Below are positions 8,821 through 16,910 of a stretch of DNA of 64,000 nt, piece after piece (position 1 is the first letter of the stretch; every line of letters begins with the position of its first letter). Source of the DNA: CAZNPA01 sp964575095 (GTDB taxonomy: Bacteria; Pseudomonadota; Alphaproteobacteria; Rickettsiales; SXRF01); contig CAZNPA010000002.1 of NCBI GenBank assembly GCA_964575095.1, positions 248,001 to 312,000 on the forward strand. The letters are read 5' to 3'. A program made the position numbers and the translations under genes. The notes beneath the pieces are model-generated. The model did not search any database and had not been told where the DNA came from. It saw only the letters and a list, made by a program, of their open reading frames with translations.

Positions 8821-8933
8821 TCCTTCCCCTGAAAGGGGGGGGGCAGGGTGGTGTCCGCTCTCCGCGCATTCGGAATTATCGAGTATGCCGCAAGCAGACC
8901 CCCATCCTAATCTTCCCCCTTCCAGAGGGAAGA
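8821..8933. repeat. Degenerate G/C-run palindromic repeat (family 2 relative)
   Basis: Starts with TTCCTTCCCCTGAAAGGGG, has GGCAGGGTGGTGTCC, and ends with GACCCCCATCC... TCCCCCTTCCAGAGGGAAG. The arms are complementary overall but less regular than the better copies. It sits downstream of trxB in the 237-bp gap before the next gene; the remaining 118 bp carry no other clear signal except the ribosome-binding site of that gene. Confidence 0.6.
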
Positions 8934-9051
8934 AATATCCATCTGATAAACATCAATTTCCCCTTTTTTACGCCTGCAATTGTCATAGAATCTTCACATG
9001 ATTTCTGGCCCAAAATGCCGTAATCTAGAGGTATAAATAAAAGAGGCCGGT

Positions 9052-9456
9052 ATGAAAGCAAGTCCGCTGAAAACGTTTGTCAAAGCTACGGCAATCATGT
9101 TTGTCGTCGGTGCAGCATTAGCGGCTGCAGCGCCGTATCTTAGCACTGCCATTTTCGGCATGAGCGTAGCCGCCGTTGAGGCCGCCCATCCCGTGGCGTG
9201 GCTGGGTGTATTTTTTGGTGCGTTTGGAGCGCTTGCCGCTGTAGTCAATCCGGCATTCGATTGGCTGCTGGGCGACAGGAAACCCTCCGATGTATCGCTG
9301 AATCCGCCGATGAACGGCAACGGCAATGGTGCCGAACATGTCCATGTGCATGTCGATCTTAACGGCCTTTCGCAGCCGGAAATTATCGAAGCCAAGTACC
9401 GCAACCTGATCGAAGCCCAGCGCGCGGTGGCGTTAAGCCAGCAACCCCAGCGTTAA
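9052..9456 (+). CDS. Hypothetical two-helix membrane protein, 134 aa
   Basis: Unrecognised protein. Hydrophobic segments at about residues 9-30 (ATAIMFVVGAALAAAAPYL) and 46-68 (PVAWLGVFFGAFGALAAVV) suggest two membrane helices, followed by a soluble tail with an NGNGNG linker and a His/Val stretch (AEHVHVHVDL). AAGAGG precedes the ATG by a few bases. A hairpin terminator follows closely at 9474, so it is probably monocistronic. Function unknown. Confidence 0.65.
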   Translation: MKASPLKTFVKATAIMFVVGAALAAAAPYLSTAIFGMSVAAVEAAHPVAWLGVFFGAFGALAAVVNPAFDWLLGDRKPSDVSLNPPMNGNGNGAEHVHVHVDLNGLSQPEIIEAKYRNLIEAQRAVALSQQPQR

Positions 9457-9473
9457 AACCGGCCCGGACTGAC

Positions 9474-9499
9474 AAAACGCATGGCAGCCATGCGTTTTT
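9474..9499 (+). terminator. Hairpin terminator after the 9052 gene
   Basis: ACGCATGGC pairs with GCCATGCGT around a minimal loop, preceded by AAAA and followed by TTTTT, the form of a rho-independent terminator. It separates the 134-aa gene from the LysR gene. Confidence 0.75.
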
Positions 9500-9539
9500 G
9501 CTATTGCCACGCCCGCAATAATTGTCTACATCAGCGCGC

Positions 9540-10448
9540 ATGATGGATTGGGATAAACTTCGTGTTTTCCATGCCGTAGCTACCGCCAAGAGCTTCACGC
9601 ACGCGGCGGAGAAACTCAATTTAAGCCAGTCTGCCATCAGCCGCCAGATCAGCACGCTTGAAGAAAATCTGCAGACCGAACTGTTCCATCGCCACGCGCG
9701 CGGACTGCTGCTCACCGAGCAGGGAGATATCCTGCTGCGCGCGGTCGGCGATGTTTTCTCCCGCCTTGCCGCCGCCGAGAACGCGCTCTTGGACAGCAAG
9801 GAGCGCCCGAAGGGGCCGTTCAAGATTGCAGCGCCCACGGCGATCGGCACCATGTGGCTGGTGCCGCACATGCGCGAGTTTGGCGACCTGTATCCCGAAA
9901 TCGACGTCACGCTCCTGGTCAGCGACCGCGAGCTCGACCTTACCAAGCGCGAGGCCGACGCGGCGATCCGCCTGTCGCCGGCGACGCATCCCGATCTGGT
10001 GCAGAAAAAACTGACGACACTCAACAATTCGCTTTACGCCTCGGCCGAATATCTGAGAACGCACGGCATCCCCAAACGCACCGAGCACTTGGCCAACCAC
10101 CGGCTGATCGTGCATGCCGACGACGGCCACCTGCCGTTTGCCGAAGTGAACTGGATGATCACCGCCGGCCTGCCCAAAGGTCAGGAGCACCGCCCGTTCT
10201 TCCGCATCAACAGCTTGCGCGGGATGCTGAAGGCGGTGGAAAGCGGCGTCGGCATCGCCGGACTCCCGGACTATATGGTGCATGATTTGCCGGGCGTCAC
10301 CAAAGTGATGCCGGAGCTGCGCGGCCCGGCGACCGACGTCTATTTCACCTATTCGGTCGAGCTAAGGAATTCCAAGCGCGTGCGCGTGTTCAAGGAATTC
10401 CTGATGACCAAGCTGGACGAAGACGGGCTCCTGAACAAAGCGGCTTAA
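9540..10448 (+). CDS. LysR family transcriptional regulator
   Basis: DNA-binding regulator of about 302 residues. The winged helix-turn-helix is at the N-terminus (FHAVATAKSFTHAAEKLNLSQSAISRQI), followed by the periplasmic-binding-like effector domain. Start choice is uncertain: ATG 9540 or 9543 gives the usual MDWDKLR start, and an upstream in-frame TTG at 9522 is less likely; no clear ribosome-binding site is present. The gene is convergent with the aminotransferase gene and the two stops share one TTAA. The target genes are not evident; LysR regulators often act on a divergent neighbour, but the neighbour here is convergent. Confidence 0.9.
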   Translation: MMDWDKLRVFHAVATAKSFTHAAEKLNLSQSAISRQISTLEENLQTELFHRHARGLLLTEQGDILLRAVGDVFSRLAAAENALLDSKERPKGPFKIAAPTAIGTMWLVPHMREFGDLYPEIDVTLLVSDRELDLTKREADAAIRLSPATHPDLVQKKLTTLNNSLYASAEYLRTHGIPKRTEHLANHRLIVHADDGHLPFAEVNWMITAGLPKGQEHRPFFRINSLRGMLKAVESGVGIAGLPDYMVHDLPGVTKVMPELRGPATDVYFTYSVELRNSKRVRVFKEFLMTKLDEDGLLNKAA

Positions 10449-11644
10449 ACCAACTCCCTGCACGCCTTCTCGATACGGCGCATGGCTTCCGTAAGGGTTT
10501 TTTCCGACGTGGCGTAGGAGATGCGGAAATGGCCGCCCATGCCAAAGGCGCTGCCGGCGACGGCGGCGACCAGCGCTTCTTCTAGCAAATAATCGCAGAA
10601 ATCGTTGCAGGTTTTAATCGCCTTTCCTTGCGGCGTTTTTTTGCCGAGCAGTTTTTTGATGTTGGGGAAGACGTAAAACGCGCCTTCGGGTTTGAGGCAG
10701 GTGATGCCCGGGATGTTATTCAACGCATCGACGACCAGATTTCTGCGCGCGGCGAAACTTTTTCGCCAATCGGCAAGAAATTCCTGCGGGCCGGTCAGCG
10801 CCGCCACCGACGCCGCCTGACTGATCGAGCAGGCGTTCGACGTGCTATGCGACTGGATGTCGGTGATGGCTGCAATCAGTTCCTTGGGGCCACCGGCATA
10901 GCCGATGCGCCAGCCGGTCATGGCGTAGGCTTTCGAGACGCCGTTGACCACGAGCGTGCGCGCCAGGAGCTTCGGCTCGACAGCGGCGATGGTGGCGAAC
11001 CTAAATCCGTCATAAAGCAGATGCTCGTAAATATCATCGGAGAGAATCCAGACGTGCGGGTGTTTCAAGAGCACATCGGCAATGGCACGGAGCTCTTTCT
11101 CACTGTAGGCGGCGCCGGTGGGGTTGGAGGGAGAATTCAGAATCAGCCAGCGCGTATTTTTGGTGATGGCTTTTTCGAGTGCCGCCGGCGTCAGTTTGAA
11201 ATTATCCTCTTCGCGGCAGGGAACTTCGACCGGCGTGCCCTCGGCAAACAGCACCATGTCGGGATACGACACCCAGTACGGCGCCGGGATGATAACTTCG
11301 TCGCCTTCGTTGAGTGTGGCGAGCAGCGCGTTGAAGATCACCTGCTTGGCGCCGGAGCCGACGACGATTTGGCCGGGCGCGTAATCGAGATTATTTTCGC
11401 GCTTGAATTTTTCACTGATGGCTTTTTTAAGTGCAGGAGTTCCGGCCACTGCCGTATATTTGGTTTGACCGTTCTTGACAGCCTCTATCGCCGCCTGCTT
11501 GATGTGATCCGGCGTGTCGAAATCCGGCTCGCCGGCGCCGAGGCCGATGACGTCTTTCCCCGCTGCTTTGAGCTCGGCGGCTTTGGCGGTCACGGCCATC
11601 GTCGGCGACGGCTTGACGCGGGACAGTCTGGAAGCAGTGAGCAT
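10445..11644 (-). CDS. Aspartate aminotransferase-like, class I/II fold-type I aminotransferase
   Basis: PLP enzyme of 399 residues. The Schiff-base lysine is about K238 in NGVSKAYAMTGWRIGYAGG; SPSNPTGA and the C-terminal FRISYATSE arginine are also in place, matching the alpha-proteobacterial aspartate/prephenate aminotransferase (subgroup Ib). I start at ATG 11644 (MLTASRLSRVKPSPT), the family N-terminus. The open frame extends 22 codons further, but those codons are the heptad repeat at 11659. Last gene of the leftward series prs-rplY-pth-ychF-FKBP-this gene. Confidence 0.93.
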   Translation of the reverse strand: MLTASRLSRVKPSPTMAVTAKAAELKAAGKDVIGLGAGEPDFDTPDHIKQAAIEAVKNGQTKYTAVAGTPALKKAISEKFKRENNLDYAPGQIVVGSGAKQVIFNALLATLNEGDEVIIPAPYWVSYPDMVLFAEGTPVEVPCREEDNFKLTPAALEKAITKNTRWLILNSPSNPTGAAYSEKELRAIADVLLKHPHVWILSDDIYEHLLYDGFRFATIAAVEPKLLARTLVVNGVSKAYAMTGWRIGYAGGPKELIAAITDIQSHSTSNACSISQAASVAALTGPQEFLADWRKSFAARRNLVVDALNNIPGITCLKPEGAFYVFPNIKKLLGKKTPQGKAIKTCNDFCDYLLEEALVAAVAGSAFGMGGHFRISYATSEKTLTEAMRRIEKACRELV

Positions 11645-11658
11645 AGAGAAAGAATTCG

Positions 11659-11724
11659 TTAGTAATGGGTGATTGGTAATTAGAATAAATGAGTCTATTC
11701 CAATTACCAATAACTAATTACCAG
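11659..11724. repeat. Heptad inverted array H1 (TTGGTAA type)
   Basis: Left arm of four 7-mers TTAGTAA, TGGGTGA, TTGGTAA, TTAGAAT; a 10-bp spacer; right arm ATTCCAA, TTACCAA, TAACTAA, TTACCAG. The right arm is the reverse complement of the same degenerate unit, so the whole can fold as a ~28-bp imperfect hairpin. The TAG stop and the last codons of the FKBP gene lie inside the right arm. Confidence 0.85.
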
Positions 11725-12586
11725 TTGCTACCTCGACATCGACCAGCACCGTTTGTGTTTTAGGAAGGGCAATATCGACTACCGGGCGGTTGCCGCGCAT
11801 GGTTTTCTGGAACGCGGGCGGGACGATCAGCGTGCGCGTGCCGCCGCGCAACATGCCGATCACGCCCTGTTCCACGCCCAGGAATATTTGCGACGCGCCG
11901 GTCGTAAACGTCACCGGCTCCTTGGTCGAGAATATTTTTTTTCCTTCGAGGCTCCACACCGTGACCATCGCTTTCACTTCCTGGCCGCACCGGATGGCGG
12001 CGCCGCTGCCCGCTTTCATTTCGGTGATGCGAAACGGCAGCGACTCCAAATCGGGCAGCGCCGGTATTACCTCCAGCAATTCGATATTGAAGTGGATGGA
12101 GCCGTCAGCAGCGGCCTTGCCCGCCATGTCCGGTGAGGCGACGACGCTGAGTTTTCCGCCTGGCTTGAGGCCGATCACGCTTTGTTCTAGCGCCGGCAAC
12201 GCCTTGCCCTCGCCGATGCGAAACGCGAGCGTTTTTTCTTCGTCCGTTTTCGTGCCGTCAGCTAAAAACGTCGTATAGGCGATTTTGACTTCCTGCCCGC
12301 AGACGGCGGGATTGCCGCTGCCCTCGGCGACGTCGGTGATGTCGAGCGAATGGGCGGCGACGGGCAGCAGTTTATCTTTGTAGCCGCTGATATTGACGGA
12401 CGATTTCACATCGGCGCTCATTTTTTCCAGAGACTGCCGTACGGCATTGGGGCGTTCCGGCGTGTCCTTATGCTGGCTGGCGATCATGGCATAAAGAACC
12501 ACTCCCACCACCAGCCACTTCAGCCACGATGGGGCAGGGCGGTGGGTTCTTTTCGGTTTACGGCGAAGCAGGCTAAAGATATTCAT
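11714..12586 (-). CDS. Membrane-anchored protein with two FKBP-like domains
   Basis: 290 residues: a short basic cytoplasmic N-terminus, one membrane helix (LKWLVVGVVLYAMIA, about residues 22-37), then two successive FKBP-type peptidyl-prolyl isomerase-like domains, each opening with a CGQEV strand (near residues 95 and 198) and each followed by a GLKPGG or MLRGGTR turn. The predicted site is the periplasm, as a folding helper. Many canonical FKBP active-site aromatics are not obvious, so activity is unproven. Its start overlaps the ychF stop (TAATG). The C-terminal TGN-stop comes from heptad repeat H1. Confidence 0.75.
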   Translation of the reverse strand: MNIFSLLRRKPKRTHRPAPSWLKWLVVGVVLYAMIASQHKDTPERPNAVRQSLEKMSADVKSSVNISGYKDKLLPVAAHSLDITDVAEGSGNPAVCGQEVKIAYTTFLADGTKTDEEKTLAFRIGEGKALPALEQSVIGLKPGGKLSVVASPDMAGKAAADGSIHFNIELLEVIPALPDLESLPFRITEMKAGSGAAIRCGQEVKAMVTVWSLEGKKIFSTKEPVTFTTGASQIFLGVEQGVIGMLRGGTRTLIVPPAFQKTMRGNRPVVDIALPKTQTVLVDVEVATGN

Positions 12587-13689
12587 TATGTATTAAACCG
12601 GAAATGCAACACATCCCCGTCTTGTACCACATATTCCTTGCCCTCTAAACGGAATTTTCCGGCTTCCTTAGCGCCTTGCTCGCCGTTTGTGGCGACGTAA
12701 TCGGCGTAAGCGATGGTTTCGGCGCGGATAAAACCTTTCTCGAAATCGGTGTGGATGACGCCGGCCGCGCCCGGCGCCGCCGTGCCTTTAATGATCGTCC
12801 ACGCGCGCGCTTCCTTGGGCCCGATGGTGAAATACGTCACCAGGTTCAGCAGCCGGTATCCGGCATGGATGATGCGCGAAAGACCGGTTTCTTTCAGTCC
12901 CAGCGTCGAGAGAAATTCCTGCTTTTCTTCGTCGCTGGAAAGCATCGAAATCTCGGCTTCGATCTTGGCCGAGACGATGACGCACGGCGCGTTTTTCTTT
13001 TTGACCATCTCTTCGACCTTGGCCGAGAGGGAGTTTCCGCCCGCCGCCGAGCCTTCGTCGACGTTACAGACATACATCACCGGCTTGGAGGTGAGCAGTT
13101 GCATATGCGACAGCAATGTTTTTTCACCGGCGTCTTTGAGCTCGACCTGCCGCGCCGGGTTGCCTTCAGCGACGATTTTAAGGACGCGCTCCATCAGCGC
13201 CGTCTGCGCTATCGATTCCTTGTCGCCGCCCTTGGCTTTTTTTTGCAGGGCGGGTAGGCGCTTCTCCAAACTTTCTAAATCGGAAAGCACCAATTCGGTT
13301 TCTATAATTTCCGCATCGCGCAGCGGATCAACGCTGCCTTCGACGTGCGTGACGTTGCCGTCCTCGAAGCAGCGCAATACATAAATAATCGCATCGACTT
13401 CGCGGATGTGGGAGAGAAATTGGTTGCCGAGTCCTTCGCCTTTGCTCGCGCCTTTGACCAGTCCGGCGATATCGACGAATTCAAGCTGCGTCGGGATGAT
13501 CTGCGCCGAACTGGCGATTTTAGCGAGCTTATCCAGCCGCTCGTCCGGCACACCGACGCGCCCGACGTTGGGCTCGATGGTGCAAAACGGATAATTGGCC
13601 GCCTCCGCCTGCATGGTGGAGAGCAGCGCGTTAAACAGCGTCGATTTACCGACGTTGGGAAGCCCGACGATACCGCATTTGAATCCCAT
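12586..13689 (-). CDS. ychF: Redox-regulated ATPase YchF (OLA1 type)
   Basis: Obg-family P-loop NTPase that prefers ATP and associates with ribosomes. The 367-residue protein has GIVGLPNVGKSTLFNALL at residues 6-23, NYPFCTIEPNVGRV (switch I), a DIAGLVKGAS switch II and the C-terminal TGS-like domain ending VVQDGDVLHFRFN. It directly follows pth (TAA then ATG with no gap), a neighbour pair conserved in many proteobacteria. Confidence 0.97.
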   Translation of the reverse strand: MGFKCGIVGLPNVGKSTLFNALLSTMQAEAANYPFCTIEPNVGRVGVPDERLDKLAKIASSAQIIPTQLEFVDIAGLVKGASKGEGLGNQFLSHIREVDAIIYVLRCFEDGNVTHVEGSVDPLRDAEIIETELVLSDLESLEKRLPALQKKAKGGDKESIAQTALMERVLKIVAEGNPARQVELKDAGEKTLLSHMQLLTSKPVMYVCNVDEGSAAGGNSLSAKVEEMVKKKNAPCVIVSAKIEAEISMLSSDEEKQEFLSTLGLKETGLSRIIHAGYRLLNLVTYFTIGPKEARAWTIIKGTAAPGAAGVIHTDFEKGFIRAETIAYADYVATNGEQGAKEAGKFRLEGKEYVVQDGDVLHFRFNT

Positions 13690-14337
13690 TTATGCCGCCT
13701 TTGTTGCTAAAGTTATTTTATTCATAAACCCCGGCTCATCGCCTTTAAGCAGCAAGCCAACATGTTTTGATATTTCATCCACCATCATCTGCGCCGCCGG
13801 TTTTTCCTGTTTGGCGAAATCGGAGAGCACGTAATCCGACACCATATCCTTATCACCCGGATGGCCGATGCCGATGCGGACGCGCATATAATCCACGCCT
13901 AAATATCGGTCGAGGCTTTCTAATCCATTATGCCCGCCGTTGCCGCCGCCGCGCTTGACGCGGAGTTTGCCGAGCGGCAGGTCGAGCTCGTCGTGGATGG
14001 CGATGATATTCTCCACCGCAATCTTATAAAACCGCGCCATTTCGCCCGCCGATTCGCCGGATAGGTTCATGTAGGTTTGCGGTTTGAGGAGATAGACTTT
14101 TTCTTCGCCGATTTTCCCTTCGCAGATAAGCCCACGGAATTTTTTTGACCAGGCGGAGAATTTATAGCGCGCGGCAATTTCATCAACCGCCATGAAGCCG
14201 ACATTGTGGCGGTTGCCGGAATAATCTTTGCCGGGATTGCCGAGGCCGATGAGGAGATATATGGCTCCCCCCTTGGGGGGGAGCGGGCGAGAGCGAGCGT
14301 CAGCGCTGCTCGAGCCGTGGGGGGTTACATTTGCCAT
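13690..14337 (-). CDS. pth: Peptidyl-tRNA hydrolase with a repeat-derived N-terminus
   Basis: Recycles tRNA from dropped-off peptidyl-tRNA. The core motifs are intact: GLGNPG, the catalytic His in GNRHNVGF (H44 from the chosen start) and HDELDLPLGK. The conserved core starts at IYLLIGLGNPG, but no ATG, GTG or TTG lies just before it. The nearest upstream start, ATG 14337, lies in the loop of a 151-bp palindromic repeat, so residues about 1-25 (MANVTPHGSSSADA...) are repeat-encoded and the G-run of the repeat may act as ribosome-binding site. A GTG at 14352 is an alternative. Body length matches the family. Confidence 0.93.
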   Translation of the reverse strand: MANVTPHGSSSADARSRPLPPKGGAIYLLIGLGNPGKDYSGNRHNVGFMAVDEIAARYKFSAWSKKFRGLICEGKIGEEKVYLLKPQTYMNLSGESAGEMARFYKIAVENIIAIHDELDLPLGKLRVKRGGGNGGHNGLESLDRYLGVDYMRVRIGIGHPGDKDMVSDYVLSDFAKQEKPAAQMMVDEISKHVGLLLKGDEPGFMNKITLATKAA

Positions 14338-14414
14338 TACAATACCCCCCACGCTTCGCGCCGCGTCCCTTCAGGACTTGCGCTTAGCTGCTCCCCCCCA
14401 AGGGGGGAGCGGGA
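14264..14414. repeat. G/C-run palindromic repeat at the pth start (family 2)
   Basis: About 151 bp: GCTCCCCCCTTGGGGGGGAG hairpin, GCGGGCGAGAGCGAGCG, GCCGTGGGGGGT, a loop, then ACCCCCCACGCTTCGCG and a closing CTCCCCCCCAAGGGGGGAG hairpin. It fills the space between rplY and pth and overlaps the 5' end of pth, for which it appears to supply the start codon. Confidence 0.88.
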
Positions 14415-14416
14415 CA

Positions 14417-15166
14417 TTACTTCTTCCCTTCCTTCTTGCCTTCGTCCTTCTTGCCTTCTGCAGTCGGAGCGGCGGCGGCGGCGGGAGCGGCGCCCGGAGC
14501 GGCTGCTGCACCCTCGGCGGCGACTTCAGTCGCGGGCACGGCGCCCGGCGCGACGGCGGTCTCGGGCTTCGCTTCTTCCATGCTGCTCGAGCGTCCGGCG
14601 ACGGTGGCGACGGTAAAGTTACGCTTGATGGTCGGGATGACGCCGGCCGGCAGCTTGATGTCGTTAATGTGCGCGGCATCGCCGATGTCCATCTCCTGCA
14701 CATTGACTTCGATGTGGGTCGGGATGGCTTCCGGCGCGCAGGTGAACTCGACCTCGTGGCGCACGACGTTCAAGACGCCGCCGCGCTTGATGCCGACCGA
14801 TTTTTCGACACCGAGGAACTTGACCGGCACCGATACGCGCACGGCAACGCCGGGTTCGACGCGGATGAAATCGACGTGCTCGATGACGTCGGTCACCGGG
14901 TGAAACTGCACGTCCTTGGGCAACGCCTTGATCGTTTCCTTGTCGAGCTTGATGTCAACCAGGCGCGAGCGGAAACGGCCGCGCGTATATTCAAGCGTTA
15001 CTTCTTTGAGCGGAAGCGCCAGACTTAAGGGTTGCTTGCCTTTGCTGTAGATGATGGCAGGCACTTTGCCTTCGCGGCGCAATGCGCGGGCGACGCCTTT
15101 TCCTGCGCGGTCACGGGCGGAGGCGTTTAAGGTGCCGGTAGCTTTGGTGGCGGTGGCTTTGGTCAT
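14417..15166 (-). CDS. rplY: Ribosomal protein bL25 (Ctc form)
   Basis: 5S rRNA-binding protein of the large subunit. The 249-residue form has an L25 N-terminal domain (RDRAGKGVARALRREGKVPAIIY) and a C-terminal beta domain, then a tail of Ala/Pro/Glu ending in a Lys-rich stretch, typical of the long alphaproteobacterial version. AAGGAG stands 7 bases before the ATG. It lies 15 bp downstream of prs and upstream of pth, the usual prs-rplY-pth-ychF order. A family-2 palindrome starts within 3 bp of its stop. Confidence 0.96.
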   Translation of the reverse strand: MTKATATKATGTLNASARDRAGKGVARALRREGKVPAIIYSKGKQPLSLALPLKEVTLEYTRGRFRSRLVDIKLDKETIKALPKDVQFHPVTDVIEHVDFIRVEPGVAVRVSVPVKFLGVEKSVGIKRGGVLNVVRHEVEFTCAPEAIPTHIEVNVQEMDIGDAAHINDIKLPAGVIPTIKRNFTVATVAGRSSSMEEAKPETAVAPGAVPATEVAAEGAAAAPGAAPAAAAAPTAEGKKDEGKKEGKK

Positions 15167-15181
15167 AACATTCTCCTTAGG

Positions 15182-16117
15182 TTAATCAAATAAACTCGAT
15201 ACGGATGCTTCGTGGCTGATGCGCTTAACGGCTTCGCCGAGCAAGGGCGCGACGGACACGACGCGGATGTTCTTGGCTTTCTTGATGTCGGCGGTGGTCA
15301 TGATGGTGTCGGTGATGACCAGCGATTTTAGCTGAGATTTGCCGACGCGTTCGATGGCGCCGCCCGAGAGCACGCCATGCGTGACGTACGCGGCGACCGA
15401 TTTTGCGCCTTCTTTCTTAAGCGCGACGGCGGCGTTGCACAGCGTTCCGGCCGAATCGACGATGTCGTCGAACAGGATGCAGTCGCGGCCGCTGACTTCG
15501 CCGATGATGTGCATGACTTCCGATTGGCCGGCGCGCTCGCGGCGCTTGTCGACGATGGCAAGCTCGGCGCCGATGCGCTTGGCGAGCCCGCGCGCACGCA
15601 CGACGCCGCCGACGTCCGGCGAGACAATAACGACGTCAGACGGTTTCTTATAATGCTTCTTGATGTCGGCGACGATGACCGGCGCGGCGTATAAATGGTC
15701 GAGCGGAATATCGAAGAAGCCCTGTATCTGCCCGGCATGCAGGTCGATGGTCAGCACGCGGTTGGCGCCGGCTGAGGTGATAAGATTAGCCACCAGCTTG
15801 GCCGAGATCGGCGTGCGCGAGCCGGTTTTGCGATCCTGGCGCGCATAGCCGTAATAGGGAATGACGGCGGTGATGCGGCGCGGGCTGGCGCGGCGGAGCG
15901 CATCGAGGCACACCAAGAGTTCCATGATGTGGTCGTTGGCGGGCGCGCTTGTTGACTGCAACACAAACACATCTTCACCGCGCACGTTCTCGTGGATCTC
16001 GACGAACACTTCGTCATCGGCAAAGCGCTTGACGTCGGCGTTGGTGAGCTTGACGCCCAGATATTTCGCCATCGCTTGGGCCAAGGGGCGGTTGCTATTG
16101 CAGGTCAGTAGTTTCAT
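15182..16117 (-). CDS. prs: Ribose-phosphate pyrophosphokinase
   Basis: Makes PRPP from ribose 5-phosphate and ATP, feeding purine, pyrimidine, histidine and NAD synthesis. The 311-residue protein has the flexible-loop and ATP motifs (YYGYARQDRKTGSRTPIS), DLHAGQIQGFF, and the PRPP-binding CILFDDIVDSAGT. It heads the prs-rplY-pth-ychF-FKBP-aminotransferase series; a good promoter is at 16239-16266 with a structured leader in between. Confidence 0.97.
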   Translation of the reverse strand: MKLLTCNSNRPLAQAMAKYLGVKLTNADVKRFADDEVFVEIHENVRGEDVFVLQSTSAPANDHIMELLVCLDALRRASPRRITAVIPYYGYARQDRKTGSRTPISAKLVANLITSAGANRVLTIDLHAGQIQGFFDIPLDHLYAAPVIVADIKKHYKKPSDVVIVSPDVGGVVRARGLAKRIGAELAIVDKRRERAGQSEVMHIIGEVSGRDCILFDDIVDSAGTLCNAAVALKKEGAKSVAAYVTHGVLSGGAIERVGKSQLKSLVITDTIMTTADIKKAKNIRVVSVAPLLGEAVKRISHEASVSSLFD

Positions 16118-16150
16118 ATCGGTTCCGTTTTATGGACAAACACCGCCCTT

Positions 16151-16217
16151 CATTTGCCAAATGCCTTGTGGCATCCACCAAATGAATCGGCCTTTTTCGA
16201 CATGGCTGGCTCCAGCC
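16151..16217 (-). other. Possible structured 5' leader of prs
   Basis: Between the predicted promoter and the prs start are two stem-loops: GGCTGG/CCAGCC at 16204-16217, and a longer one at 16151-16189 where TTCATTTG pairs with CAAATGAA and an inner ATGCC pairs with GGCAT. They may stabilise or regulate the message. I do not recognise a known riboswitch. Confidence 0.35.
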
Positions 16218-16238
16218 GTTGTTTCGGTTAGGGCGGGC

Positions 16239-16266
16239 AATATAGCAGGGATTGGAGGGTTGTAAA
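16239..16266 (-). promoter_or_regulatory. Putative sigma70-type promoter of prs
   Basis: On the minus strand TTTACA (-35, 16261-16266) and TATATT (-10, 16239-16244) are separated by 16 bp. Transcription would start near 16232, about 115 bases before the prs ATG. Confidence 0.55.
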
Positions 16267-16328
16267 TGGGAATCATTTATCCTGCGCGCAGAACAGGATT
16301 TTATAAAAATAATAGATTTTTCCGTTGG

Positions 16329-16844
16329 TTATCGGCCAGTTACAGCAACGCTACCGCGGTCTTTGGCAGAACCCCAGAGCTGGGTTTCGACTTCTTCCCT
16401 GATAGATGATTCAAGCGCTGCGCGGGAGTTCTTTCCCGGCGCTGCTTTGTCTTGGAGCCGTTTTGCGACGACGGCATTTACCAATTTATTGAAAAAATCC
16501 GGTTGTGTAGGAGGGATAGTAACCTTCTGTGGCCAATTAAGAGGATAGCGATAATCCGGTGCCCAGTATTCAATACCTGCTTGGTGTAGAGAACCTTCGT
16601 TCCCTTCGACAGCAGGCCGATAGAAATAACCGGTATTTTCATCTCTTGAATAAAGAGACCCGGTAATTTCGTATAAAAAATCTTTTATCGTTGTGCCAAT
16701 GTTTGTTTTATTGGGCGCCACAGATGTTTCAAACAGGTCATTCATTCTCTGACGCGCCTGCGCAACGGAATTTTTTGCTCTGGCAAGCCCATCACTGGCT
16801 TGAATTAATGCAGTAAAGAATTCATTATGGGACAAGGTGGCCAT
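16329..16844 (-). CDS. Hypothetical protein, 171 aa
   Basis: Unrecognised soluble protein. It begins with a helical stretch (HNEFFTALIQASDGLARAKNSVAQARQRMNDLFE), has an aromatic-rich middle (GYFYRPAVEG, EYWAPDYRYPLNWP) and a charged C-terminus. No signal peptide or membrane helix. More AT-rich than its neighbours. It is isolated between prs and the antiporter gene on the same strand, with gaps of more than 60 bp on each side. Function unknown. Confidence 0.6.
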   Translation of the reverse strand: MATLSHNEFFTALIQASDGLARAKNSVAQARQRMNDLFETSVAPNKTNIGTTIKDFLYEITGSLYSRDENTGYFYRPAVEGNEGSLHQAGIEYWAPDYRYPLNWPQKVTIPPTQPDFFNKLVNAVVAKRLQDKAAPGKNSRAALESSIREEVETQLWGSAKDRGSVAVTGR

Positions 16845-16910
16845 ACTATCTCCGAAAGGGGCTTGATCTGCTGCTTAGATTATAACATTCGAAGAAAAAG
16901 TCAACAATTG

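Noticed and set aside
10628..11662. 344-codon open frame antisense to the aminotransferase
   Set aside because: Shadow frame; its product is Arg/Gly/Asp-rich without motifs, while the minus-strand gene has all PLP-enzyme signatures.
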